Shown one piece after another: positions 25,591-33,068 of a stretch of 64,000 bases of DNA. Numbering within the stretch: position 1 is the first letter of the stretch; the number at the start of each line of letters is the position of its first letter. The translations under genes and the position numbers were made by a program. Origin of the DNA: Duganella alba (GTDB lineage: Bacteria > Pseudomonadota > Gammaproteobacteria > Burkholderiales > Burkholderiaceae_D); NCBI RefSeq assembly GCF_009674495.1, contig NZ_WKJN01000023.1:1-64000 (forward strand), in the 5' to 3' direction. The notes under the pieces are model-generated. The model worked only from the letters and a program-made list of their open reading frames with translations. It was not told where the DNA came from and ran no database searches.

Positions 25591-26121
25591 ATGCGTAAAC
25601 TCAGCAGCTTAGCTTTTGCCGTTACCACCGCCGCCATCCTGTCCGCCTGCTCGACCCCAGTCAAAGTGTCGGAGCCAGCACCAGTGGTGGAGCGTCCAGT
25701 TGAAAAAGCCGTCACCCCGCAAGCCGACACCCGTACCGTCGCCCCAGTGGAAACCAAATCGCTGGATCCGCTGGACGATCCAAAAGGCGTGCTGGCCCAG
25801 CGCAGCGTGTACTTTGACTTCGACAGCTACGCCGTGCGCGCCGATGGCAAATCGGTAGTGGAAAACCACTCGGCCTACCTGGTCAAGAACAAAGCCCGCT
25901 CGATCCTGATCCAAGGTAACACCGACGAACGCGGTGGCGCCGAGTACAACCTGGCCCTGGGCCAGAAGCGCGCCGAAGCCGTGCGCAAGTCGATGACCGC
26001 CCTGGGCGTGCCGGAATCGCAGATCGAAGCCGTGTCGCTGGGCAAAGAAAAACCAAAGGCCACCGGTTCGAACGAAGAAGCATGGGCACAAAACCGTCGT
26101 GCTGACATCGTCTACAAGTAA
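25591..26121 (+). CDS. pal: Pal, peptidoglycan-associated lipoprotein
   Basis: 176 residues from ATG 25591, chosen for its AGGAG site and because it gives a proper lipoprotein signal with lipobox LSAC (lipidated Cys20). An Ala/Pro/Val-rich linker is followed by the OmpA-like domain (about 65-176) with the diaminopimelate-binding motif QGNTDERGGAEYNLALGQKRA. Anchors the outer membrane to peptidoglycan and works with TolB. Confidence 0.97.
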   Translation: MRKLSSLAFAVTTAAILSACSTPVKVSEPAPVVERPVEKAVTPQADTRTVAPVETKSLDPLDDPKGVLAQRSVYFDFDSYAVRADGKSVVENHSAYLVKNKARSILIQGNTDERGGAEYNLALGQKRAEAVRKSMTALGVPESQIEAVSLGKEKPKATGSNEEAWAQNRRADIVYK

Positions 26122-26159
26122 TCAAAAGCACTACCCTTTTGCCGGGTCACAGGCATAAT

Positions 26160-26197
26160 ACGGGGCGGCGCGCGGAGTATTCCGCGCCCTGCCCCGT
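26160..26197 (+). other. GC-rich hairpin between pal and cpoB
   Basis: ACGGGGC-GGCGCG... pairs with ...CGCGCC-TGCCCCGT around a GTAT loop. Only a short TTT follows, so it is not a full terminator; it could stabilise the upstream mRNA or lower cpoB expression relative to the tol genes. Confidence 0.5.
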
Positions 26198-26228
26198 TTC
26201 CATTTAGATTTGTGTGAAAGCGCCCGAC

Positions 26229-26984
26229 ATGAAGAAACTGACCAAAACCGGCCTGAGCGCCGCCCTGCTGGCCGCGACGATCTGGCTGCCGCTGCAAGCC
26301 CATGCCGGCCTGTTCGACGACGACGAAGCCCGTAAAGCCCTGCTCGACCTGCGCGCCAAGGTCGAAGCCATGCGTACCGAACTGAACGCCCGCATCGACA
26401 CCAAATCCGACAAGACCAGCACGCTGGACATGATCGCCCAGAACGAGCAGCTGCAACAGCAGATCTCGCAGCTGCGCGGCCAGATCGAAGTGCTGGCCAA
26501 CGACATCGCCAACACCCAGAAGCGCCAGAAGGACTTCTACGTCGACCTGGACGCGCGCCTGCGCAAGCTGGAACCGCGTGAAGTGACCATCGACGGCAAG
26601 ACCTCGCAGGTCGACCCGGGCGAGCAGCGCAGCTATGAAGCGGCCACCAAGCTGTTCACCGGCGGCGACTACAAGGCCGCCGCCACCGCCCTGCAGGAGT
26701 TCGTGCAGCGCTACCCAGGCTCCAGCTACGCGCCAAACGCGCAGTACTGGCTCGGCAACTCCTACTTCGCCCAGCGCGACTGCAAGAGCGCCATCGCGGC
26801 CCAGCTGGTGGTGCTGAAGAACTACGCCGACAGCCCGAAAGCCCCGGACGCCATGCTGAACATCGCCAGCTGCCAGACCGAGCTGAAGGACAAGGCCGCC
26901 AAGAAGACGCTGCAGGACCTGATCAAGCAATATCCGGACTCGACGGCCGCCGAGACCGCCAAGCAGCGCCTGAGCGCCAAATAA
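26229..26984 (+). CDS. cpoB: CpoB (YbgF), Tol-Pal-associated cell-division coordinator
   Basis: 251 residues from ATG 26229 (MKKLTKTGLSAALL...), which gives a clean signal peptide; a GTG five codons upstream is possible. An N-terminal coiled-coil (about 30-110, LNARIDTKSDKTSTLDMIAQNEQLQQQI) trimerises and a C-terminal TPR domain (about 130-250, YEAATKLFTGGDYKAAATALQEF, YWLGNSYFAQRD) follows. Links peptidoglycan synthesis by PBP1B with Tol-mediated constriction. Last gene of the operon. Confidence 0.93.
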   Translation: MKKLTKTGLSAALLAATIWLPLQAHAGLFDDDEARKALLDLRAKVEAMRTELNARIDTKSDKTSTLDMIAQNEQLQQQISQLRGQIEVLANDIANTQKRQKDFYVDLDARLRKLEPREVTIDGKTSQVDPGEQRSYEAATKLFTGGDYKAAATALQEFVQRYPGSSYAPNAQYWLGNSYFAQRDCKSAIAAQLVVLKNYADSPKAPDAMLNIASCQTELKDKAAKKTLQDLIKQYPDSTAAETAKQRLSAK

Positions 26985-26998
26985 TTACCGGTGGGTAT

Positions 26999-27028
26999 TT
27001 GACAGCTGGGCCATAGATCCCCTATAAT
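26999..27028 (+). promoter_or_regulatory. Strong sigma-70 promoter of the tandem tRNA-Lys genes
   Basis: Perfect TTGACA (26999-27004), 18-bp spacer, perfect TATAAT (27023-27028). The tRNA begins 15 bp further on. Confidence 0.85.
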
Positions 27029-27043
27029 CTCGCTTCTTTCGAG

Positions 27044-27119
27044 GGGTCGTTAGCTCAGCTGGTAGAGCAGCGGACTTTTAATCCGTTGGTCGCAGGTTCG
27101 AATCCCGCACGGCCTACCA
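27044..27119 (+). tRNA. tRNA-Lys (anticodon UUU), copy 1
   Basis: 76 nt including encoded CCA. Anticodon loop CTTTTAA, D-arm TAGCTCAGCTGGTAGAGC, T-arm with GGTTCGAATCC; the acceptor stem GGGTCGT pairs with ACGGCCT using two G-U pairs. Confidence 0.97.
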
Positions 27120-27150
27120 CTTGAAAGAGTACCAAGGTTTCACAACCTAT

Positions 27151-27226
27151 GGGTCGTTAGCTCAGCTGGTAGAGCAGCGGACTTTTAATCCGTTGGTCGC
27201 AGGTTCGAATCCCGCACGGCCTACCA
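27151..27226 (+). tRNA. tRNA-Lys (anticodon UUU), copy 2; integration target
   Basis: Identical to copy 1, 31 bp downstream and evidently co-transcribed. Its 3' half (from 27182) together with three following bases is repeated exactly at 31534-31581, marking it as the attachment site of the adjoining island; the gene itself remains intact. Confidence 0.97.
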
Positions 27227-27241
27227 AGAATAATCAAGGAA

Positions 27242-27271
27242 GCCCACGAATTTACGTTCGTGGGCTTTTTT
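27242..27271 (+). terminator. Terminator behind the tRNA-Lys pair
   Basis: GCCCACGAA (27242-27250), loop TTTACG, TTCGTGGGC, then six T. A near copy with another loop follows the tRNA fragment at 31595-31624. Confidence 0.9.
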
Positions 27272-27274
27272 GTT

Positions 27275-27293
27275 TCTGGTCCATTTCTGGTCC
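27275..27293. repeat. Pair of TCTGGTCC motifs, 11 bp apart (island left end)
   Basis: TCTGGTCC at 27275 and again at 27286, just inside the left boundary of the island. The same arrangement recurs at 31427, 31628 and 31759. The spacing of one helical turn suggests protein-binding sites, possibly recombinase arm sites. Confidence 0.6.
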
Positions 27294-27341
27294 CATGCTT
27301 CCGCTCAAGGGACACCCGGGGCCCCGGAGTCCCTCCATTGC

Positions 27342-30300
27342 CTATTTCGAAAAAGCAGACAGCAGCTCATGTGCCTTGTCTCGAATCTGCTGGTAAGGAT
27401 CGGCTACTAACTTTTCGCACAAATGCCTGATTTCATCCGACGGTAAGTATGGTGGGGCTAGCACACCCAATGCCGCATGTCGGACTTCAACCTTTGAGGA
27501 CTCTAGGAATTGCGTAATCACACGGACATGATCGTCACTATAAGGTACTGTCGAGCGCAGACTTCCGGCCAAGAGCTTATACAGCTGCTCCCCCTTATCA
27601 ATTCGCTCCAAAAGCTCTGCTCTCGCAGCCTCCGAAGATAGGAGCAACTTTTCAATTGCTTTGCTTGAGGGAATCGATACTTCGGATCGGCGCTCCTGCG
27701 CAGCTAAATATAATTCATCGATTGTCAGACTGTCATACTCAATCAAGAACTCAAGTATTGCACCACGGGGGCTGTGTGGAATGATGCCGGAGCCAACTGG
27801 ATACGCTCCCTCCGCGCTCACCCAATACTTAAACACCTCTTTTAGCAGGGGGAGCATACTTCGCTGCTGTTGTGGGCTACAAGCCAATACGAGCTCAAGA
27901 CAGGCATCCGCCGTATAGGGGCCATAAAAAAACCCTTGACGGACAAGGTTAGAAACTTCGCTATCGAGTTCAAGATCCCAAACAGTGCTCAAGTAAGCGT
28001 ATAAATACTTACAACCGTCAACAAGAGGAGCGCGAAGCCGCTCCATGACCAATTCACGAGCCCTCTCCTGACCTAGAAACGAATTCGCCAAATACGCTGT
28101 CGCCGCCAGCCCATCTCCACTTGCAGTCTGTAACGCCAAAGGTATTAATCGCGACATAGTCTCGGGGGAACAATGATGCTCCGCAAGATTTGCAGCAAGC
28201 TGAACAATCCATCTCGATGGATGCTGAATGCAAAGCGCAACTAAGTCACCAATATCGTCCACCTTGCCGTTTTCCCACTGCACAGCAGTATCAACATCGA
28301 CAATGCCGGAATAGACGCTAAAAGAATCACCAGTTTTCAACTCTTCGATCTTCGCCTGCACCTCAGCTATCAGTAAGCTATGGTCTTGTGCAAGCACCTG
28401 CCCAGCCAGCGCAAGAATTTTTTGCGTCGCCTCGCTTGCTGAAGCATCAACAGCTGCCACAGCGGAAATCTCCATGTTTAAGAAATCCGTACTTTGAAAG
28501 AAAGCACTCAAATGAAGTAGCGGCGGATCAACCAAGATAGTAGATTCCGGCAGATTTCCTGCGACTGCCTCAAGCAAAGAGAGCATATTCAGACGAGTCT
28601 TATCAAGATAGTCCACATCGAATAGCTTTGACACCATGCTTTCTTGCATAGGAGATTTTAGATTGATCCCCGCGTCTGAAAGTATGTAACTCAATTTGCC
28701 AAAAAAACCCATACCCTGAGTGCTAACCGAATCGGATATTCTGTCTATGAGCTTTTGCTCCTGCGCCCCCATACCTCTTCGAACAGCTTCACGCGCCGCT
28801 GCCAGTAGGAGCTGCTCCCACAATTGCCTAACCGGACTATTTAATTCGATACCACCGTTGATCCTTCGCGTATCAGCAATACGCAAGTAAGAATCCCAGA
28901 AAGTTAAAAGCTCAGAAAAATCCAAAGCCGCCGGCCGAGAGCGTGCCAGACATGCCCAAGCGACAAGAGCAGTCCACCATTGCAAATGATTAGAGTTACG
29001 CAGCGCGATATCCGTTCCTCCGGCTAGCTTGCTCGATGCGTTGAGAAGCTCAACACCCACTTTTAGCGCCTGCCCGCTGTGAGGCCCCTCGATAATAGGC
29101 CAGCTTCTTTGCAACAGTGTCTGCTCAATAGCCGGATCAAATCCATCCCGACTGTAACTAGCCCATCGAAGCGCCTGTATCGTTTCACCGAGGCCATAAG
29201 AAGAACTATCCAAAGCGCAGCTCACCAGCTCCGCCGCAATTCCTAAGGATGACGCAAATATTGCTACCTCATCCCACTCTTCTGAATTCACAATTTCGGC
29301 GAGATGCCCCCGTCGTTCTTGAGGCTTAAGCGAAAGCAGATACTGAGCTCCTGCAAACTCACCAAACGTTTTATGAACGAAGGTAAGAGCCTCGCTCGCC
29401 TTAAAGCGCACACGCTCAACGAAGCCTGTTGCCTCCCAGAACTCCAATGCCTGATCGCACATTGATCTTGCTTTTAGCGTGCGCTCCCCTAGTTCTTCCG
29501 CAAGATACTTCGAGCACGCAAATAGCGTTTGCTCAATGTCCGCGTAGGGATGGGCGGTTAGCTCCCAACCAAGACGCTCAAGAAATGCGTTTAGGACCGT
29601 TTGAGGCAATGAGTTGCTATCAGACTGTCGGGCAGACAGACGAGTAATTAGCTTAAACATCTGCCCATAAAGTCCCTCCCGAGTGTCTTCTGCAACCACC
29701 TTATTAAGCGCTAATGACGCAAGCAATGCGATTAACAAAGGACTTCGGGCTGCAAACCGATTCTCCCCATAACCCCTGAGGTGTGCAGTTGCAGCCGAAC
29801 ACGCCTTTTTCACATCATCATCGCTGGACTCAGGAGATGCGGCAATTAAACAGGTTACGTGCTCACTCGCTTGAGATGATTCGAGAGGGACTAACTCGTA
29901 ATGTTTCCAGTTGGATAGCATGGCAGTTTCGTATCCGATCGGCCGCGTCGCGATAACTATCCGGCATCGCGGGAAGGATGCAGCTAAGGAGACCGCGCCT
30001 CGCGCTATTACCTCTTGTTCAGCACCCGATTCATCCAAACCATCGAGTAAGAAAGTAAGATTTTGCAACCCAAGGGATAAAACGTCGGACTGACTCATCG
30101 AAAAAGCATCGAGCCCGATACTCATTACACCCTCAACAAAGGTGTCTCCGATGCGCATACGTTCTGCCAGCTGTCTCAATCGAACGATCAATACAGGCTC
30201 TCTTTTTTTGGCCAACAGCCTTGCAATCTTCCGTAACAGCAGCGTTTTACCCATACCCGGGCCGGCGACCACGACACATTGCCGCACAAAGTATCCCAGT

Positions 30301-31211
30301 GCTTCTGCGTTGTATTTCTTATCCTGCCTATTCCCGTTCCTACGATGCTGTTCATCATGGTAACTAGATAGCGCATCTTCTATACTACCCATCCCGTCGT
30401 AGGGCTTATCTCGGGCAATAGCTGCCATTTCTAGCCAGTCATCATCTAGCGAAAACACCGATGGCACAGCCGGTATTGTAAATTCTCGTGTCGTATTTAA
30501 CGTCCATTCGAGCAGTTTACTTGCGATGATCGCTGGCCCAGCCGAATCAACTTTTAAACCGGGAATAATGCCAGATAGAGTAGATGCATCACAGCGACCA
30601 CGAAGGCGAATCAAACGCAAACTTTCCTCGCCAAGACGTGACCAGGCAGCATCAGGAGAGGTTGTGATATGAGACAAATGAGCTAGGGCAGCTTGGGTGG
30701 ATGCACCATCTTGCTCAAGCACATGGATTGTTTGGATTCGTATGCGGGAGCAAACATTCAGTGAAATTCGAGCCGCGTTGAGTTTGCTTTCGAGCGTTTG
30801 ACCAAGATTAGATAGATCGTCATTGCGACCTTGGCCTAATCGAATGACATCTCTAGCAAGATGCTCGCGAATTTTGCCGCTTGTGCTTGGGCCGACGGCT
30901 AAAACGCCATAAAAAGAGCCTTTATCATTAGCCCTATGACAAAGTTTTAGTATTGAATCCCAAAGCTCATCGTTTGCGCGGAGTTTTTGCTTTGCTTGAA
31001 TCTCTAGCTCGCCACCAGCAATCAGCTGAAGACCAATATCGTCCCCTGCGCCTGCCGTCTCGGCCGATAGACTTACCGGGACATCACTGACGGAATCACA
31101 CCAACCTAGTGGAGCCGCTCGGGCTATATGCACCATGCAAAGGGCCGATACCTTCGCCTGAAAACTAACCCCGCCACCCGCAGCACTTCCGCCCCAGTTA
31201 CCAATCGCCAT
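27342..31211 (-). CDS. Nuclease-NACHT-helical-repeat STAND protein (putative antiphage defence)
   Basis: 1289 residues in three parts. (1) N-terminal PD-(D/E)XK-like domain (about 1-200): GGGVSFQAKVSALCM, then Glu51, Asp57-Asp58 and the Q-x-K core at Gln72/Lys74 (EIQAKQ), resembling Mrr- or DUF4297/Cap4-type effector nucleases. (2) NACHT-type STAND ATPase (about 300-560): Walker A GPGMGKT (317-323), Walker B FLLDGLDES (387-395) and the ATRP motif near 421-424. (3) About 700 residues of helical-repeat character to the C-terminus, the usual sensor part. This architecture is that of bacterial NACHT/Avs-like proteins that recognise a phage component, oligomerise and cleave DNA. Base and codon use are much AT-richer than the neighbours. 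Function is inferred from architecture and its solitary place on a mobile island. No strong ribosome site precedes the ATG. Confidence 0.82.
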   Translation of the reverse strand: MAIGNWGGSAAGGGVSFQAKVSALCMVHIARAAPLGWCDSVSDVPVSLSAETAGAGDDIGLQLIAGGELEIQAKQKLRANDELWDSILKLCHRANDKGSFYGVLAVGPSTSGKIREHLARDVIRLGQGRNDDLSNLGQTLESKLNAARISLNVCSRIRIQTIHVLEQDGASTQAALAHLSHITTSPDAAWSRLGEESLRLIRLRGRCDASTLSGIIPGLKVDSAGPAIIASKLLEWTLNTTREFTIPAVPSVFSLDDDWLEMAAIARDKPYDGMGSIEDALSSYHDEQHRRNGNRQDKKYNAEALGYFVRQCVVVAGPGMGKTLLLRKIARLLAKKREPVLIVRLRQLAERMRIGDTFVEGVMSIGLDAFSMSQSDVLSLGLQNLTFLLDGLDESGAEQEVIARGAVSLAASFPRCRIVIATRPIGYETAMLSNWKHYELVPLESSQASEHVTCLIAASPESSDDDVKKACSAATAHLRGYGENRFAARSPLLIALLASLALNKVVAEDTREGLYGQMFKLITRLSARQSDSNSLPQTVLNAFLERLGWELTAHPYADIEQTLFACSKYLAEELGERTLKARSMCDQALEFWEATGFVERVRFKASEALTFVHKTFGEFAGAQYLLSLKPQERRGHLAEIVNSEEWDEVAIFASSLGIAAELVSCALDSSSYGLGETIQALRWASYSRDGFDPAIEQTLLQRSWPIIEGPHSGQALKVGVELLNASSKLAGGTDIALRNSNHLQWWTALVAWACLARSRPAALDFSELLTFWDSYLRIADTRRINGGIELNSPVRQLWEQLLLAAAREAVRRGMGAQEQKLIDRISDSVSTQGMGFFGKLSYILSDAGINLKSPMQESMVSKLFDVDYLDKTRLNMLSLLEAVAGNLPESTILVDPPLLHLSAFFQSTDFLNMEISAVAAVDASASEATQKILALAGQVLAQDHSLLIAEVQAKIEELKTGDSFSVYSGIVDVDTAVQWENGKVDDIGDLVALCIQHPSRWIVQLAANLAEHHCSPETMSRLIPLALQTASGDGLAATAYLANSFLGQERARELVMERLRAPLVDGCKYLYAYLSTVWDLELDSEVSNLVRQGFFYGPYTADACLELVLACSPQQQRSMLPLLKEVFKYWVSAEGAYPVGSGIIPHSPRGAILEFLIEYDSLTIDELYLAAQERRSEVSIPSSKAIEKLLLSSEAARAELLERIDKGEQLYKLLAGSLRSTVPYSDDHVRVITQFLESSKVEVRHAALGVLAPPYLPSDEIRHLCEKLVADPYQQIRDKAHELLSAFSK

Positions 31212-31295
31212 TGTCGCAAAATCCTATACACCGAGTCATCATCACTGTAAAAATCTTATGCCATGGTATCTGATCAGCAACCGAAAAACTGGTAC

Positions 31296-31312
31296 TCGAA
31301 ATTAAATTTCGA
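31296..31312. promoter_or_regulatory. 17-bp perfect palindrome upstream of the NACHT gene
   Basis: TCGAAATT-A-AATTTCGA, 85 bp before the ATG of the NACHT gene; a plausible operator. The rest of 31212-31533 has no gene and nothing else recognisable apart from the TCTGGTCC pair at 31427. Confidence 0.4.
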
Positions 31313-31426
31313 CAATATCTATGAAATTGCAGACCTAGTTCAGTGAAATTTTGTTAATACCCCCCCTTCGGAAAGGTGCAATGTAAGGTCCGGTTCATCT
31401 CCGGTCTAGATGGCTAAAATGACGCA

Positions 31427-31445
31427 TCTGGTCCACATCTGGTCC
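31427..31445. repeat. Pair of TCTGGTCC motifs, 11 bp apart (island right end)
   Basis: TCTGGTCC at 31427 and 31438, about 90 bp inside the right boundary of the island; the mirror partner of the left-end pair, in the same orientation. Confidence 0.6.
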
Positions 31446-31533
31446 ACAAGAATCTTGGCAATTTTTTAGGATGTAGCGTTGAATCAAGCATCTCGCGTAA
31501 CCACGCCACCCCGATTAATCGGCGCTCAACGCC

Positions 31534-31579
31534 CTTTTAATCCGTTGGTCGCAGGTTCGAATCCCGCACGGCCTACCAA
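31534..31579 (+). pseudogene. 3' fragment of tRNA-Lys (attachment-site remnant)
   Basis: 46 nt identical to the tRNA-Lys from the anticodon loop (CTTTTAATCCG) to CCA. The 5' half is missing; the preceding bases are unrelated. It is the distal copy of the att repeat and cannot give a tRNA. Confidence 0.9.
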
Positions 31580-31594
31580 GATTTCATCAGAAAA

Positions 31595-31624
31595 GCCCAC
31601 GAATTTCGGTTCGTGGGCTTTTTT
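31595..31624 (+). terminator. Duplicated tRNA-Lys terminator
   Basis: GCCCACGAA, loop TTTCGG, TTCGTGGGC, T-tract. Differs from the terminator at 27242 only in the loop, so the duplicated chromosomal segment reaches beyond the tRNA. Confidence 0.85.
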
Positions 31625-31627
31625 GTT

Positions 31628-31645
31628 TCTGGTCGCTCTCTGGTC
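31628..31645. repeat. Pair of TCTGGTCG/TCTGGTC motifs, 11 bp apart
   Basis: TCTGGTC at 31628 and 31639 right after the duplicated terminator, in the position corresponding to the left-end pair at 27275. Confidence 0.5.
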
Positions 31646-31758
31646 GCATCGAAAAATCCCGCGCCCTATTTTGCTTTAACAATAGCTTTCCGCGCTACTC
31701 TCTTCCGTCGACATCTCGAATCGAAGTATCTTAAAACATCCATTAAGGGCATGCGGAG

Positions 31759-31776
31759 TCTGGTCGCTCTCTGGTA
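31759..31776. repeat. Pair of TCTGGT motifs, 11 bp apart, outer copy
   Basis: TCTGGTC at 31759 and TCTGGTA at 31770. The fourth occurrence of the phased pair, outside the 48-bp repeat. The bases between 31646 and 31861 contain no gene. Confidence 0.45.
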
Positions 31777-31861
31777 TATTCCAACGAGGACTCCCAAATC
31801 GTTCCAACGATCCAAATTCAGAGGCAAGTGAGTTAAGTGACTCCTAAAGTGCTTCTAACTA

Positions 31862-31996
31862 TTACTTCTTAGTTGGCGGTTTATGCACTGGGAGGCTTGG
31901 ATGCTTGGGCTTGTTGACCGGATTCACGTGGTGACGTCGATCATCTTTACCATCTTCTCGCTTAGGTTTTGGACCTGGATTGATGTGGGTTGACAT
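31862..31996 (-). CDS. Small basic Pro/Lys/His-rich protein (44 aa)
   Basis: Reads MSTHINPGPKPKRED... to ...PVHKPPTKK. The start at 31996 is preceded by TAGGAAAATC, a fair ribosome site, and is preferred to in-frame ATGs at 32011 and 32044. Very hydrophilic, rich in Lys, Pro and His, and probably disordered. No family recognised; the strong compositional bias and ribosome site favour a real gene, but it could be chance in AT-rich DNA. Confidence 0.4.
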   Translation of the reverse strand: MSTHINPGPKPKREDGKDDRRHHVNPVNKPKHPSLPVHKPPTKK

Positions 31997-32354
31997 GATT
32001 TTCCTATTCATAAGTTTAACTTCTGGAGGATTGCCCATAACCAACTACATATAGCAGCAGTGTTGTCTGCTACACATCACAAACTTGGGATCGTTCATGG
32101 AAGTTCAACACCCAAAGCAAAAAATATTGTCGATAAGATATCAAAATGAAAGTTATTGACTAACTGATGGCACTCATCCTCTCCCGGCCCACCCCTGAGA
32201 TACATCTTTACCAACTCTTTGAAAACCGTGAGTAGCTCTATGTAATGACGTCAGCAGCTGGGTCTTGATTTGTTTTTTTTTCTGCTTGAACGGATACAAT
32301 GACGCCTGCGGCGCTCGCTTCCGAGATGCCGACATCCACAAAGAAAGCAGCACC
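31997..32354. other. AT-rich intergenic region
   Basis: 358 bp without a supported gene. A TACAAT at about 32292 could be the -10 of the following small gene, but no good -35 accompanies it. No repeats or structured RNA seen. Confidence 0.5.
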
Positions 32355-32612
32355 ATGACTTACGAAGAATTCCTTGATGAGGTAACGACGCTCCTCACCG
32401 AAATGTACGATCTTGAAGACGAAGCCGCTATCAAGCTGGTGGTTGACGCCCAGGCGGCCGACTACTTTGTCGTGCACGACGATAAAGAAGAAATGCGCAC
32501 TGTCGCCCAGGCCAAGCTGGACGCCGCCGCGATCTATCAAGCCAAGCAAAACAAGAACGAGACCCAGCGCAAGCAGCAACAGCGCCAGGTGCAAAAGAAA
32601 AAAGCTCCCTGA
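32355..32612 (+). CDS. Small hypothetical acidic/basic protein (85 aa)
   Basis: Starts MTYEEFLDEVTTLLTEMYDLEDEAA and ends in a Gln/Lys-rich tail (QRKQQQRQVQKKK). The acidic helical N-terminus and basic tail suggest a soluble, perhaps nucleic-acid-associated protein. GC content and codon use are those of the core genome, unlike the flanking AT-rich genes. ATG 32355 is chosen because the upstream extension (MICFFFCLNGY...) runs through the leader. No function assigned. Confidence 0.7.
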   Translation: MTYEEFLDEVTTLLTEMYDLEDEAAIKLVVDAQAADYFVVHDDKEEMRTVAQAKLDAAAIYQAKQNKNETQRKQQQRQVQKKKAP

Positions 32613-32618
32613 GCGGAG

Positions 32619-33059
32619 CTAGCGACAGGTGATTTGCACGGATCGTTGTCCGGCTTTTTCACCTTTGCTGAAGTGAACGGTGCATGATTTGATTTTATCT
32701 TGCAGTCGGGTTGAAAGCAGAACCTGGCCGTATTCGCCGTAGCGGCACTCCATCCACTTTCCGGCTGCGAAGCCGTCATCGCTTAAATCGTATGATGTCG
32801 TCCACTCGTTCTGTCCTTTCTTCCAGGTAGAGTCGCCCATCAGCGTTGCAGTTTGCTCCGGCGGTCCTGCGGCAGCGCCCGCAGATGAGAGATAGAGCGG
32901 CGAAGCTACATAGGGCGTCCACTGCGAAGGCAGGTCTGTCAGCTTTATTGAGGCTGCTGGAATTTCCGTCGGACAGATAATCCTCTGCTCGACAGCGCAC
33001 GCTGGTGACATGGGCAGCAGCAGGGTAGTGACGTAAATGATTTTTGCGTATCGCGGCAT
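32619..33059 (-). CDS. Exported STY0301-like protein, putative immunity partner
   Basis: 146 residues from ATG 33059, with AGGTG seven bases upstream; a GTG at 33068 is possible. A signal peptide (cleavage near SPACAVEQ) and at least four cysteines in the mature part (IICPTEIPAASI, WMECRYGEYGQV, KSCTVHFSKGE, ITCR) indicate a disulfide-bonded periplasmic protein. The CPTEIPAAS opening and the C-terminal pattern match what I remember of the STY0301 family, often next to BPSL0067-type amidases. It starts 9 bp after the amidase stop, so a periplasmic immunity role against that enzyme is a reasonable inference. Confidence 0.65.
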   Translation of the reverse strand: MPRYAKIIYVTTLLLPMSPACAVEQRIICPTEIPAASIKLTDLPSQWTPYVASPLYLSSAGAAAGPPEQTATLMGDSTWKKGQNEWTTSYDLSDDGFAAGKWMECRYGEYGQVLLSTRLQDKIKSCTVHFSKGEKAGQRSVQITCR

Positions 33060-33068
33060 ACCGCCCAC

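Larger units (their letters stand above)
27182..31581. mobile_element. tRNA-Lys-bounded genomic island carrying a NACHT defence-like gene, no integrase
   Basis: A 48-bp perfect direct repeat (27182-27229 and 31534-31581) comprises the tRNA-Lys 3' half plus CCA and three bases, the classic footprint of tyrosine-recombinase integration. Each repeat is followed by a similar terminator and a pair of TCTGGTC motifs. The 4.35 kb between them is clearly AT-richer than the chromosome and holds one large minus-strand gene. No integrase or excisionase is encoded, so the island is either a non-autonomous passenger or a remnant. Confidence 0.8.

Noticed and set aside
27182..31581. Integrase, excisionase or transposase inside the island
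   Set aside because: All six frames were considered; apart from the NACHT gene only short frames exist, none with recombinase features.
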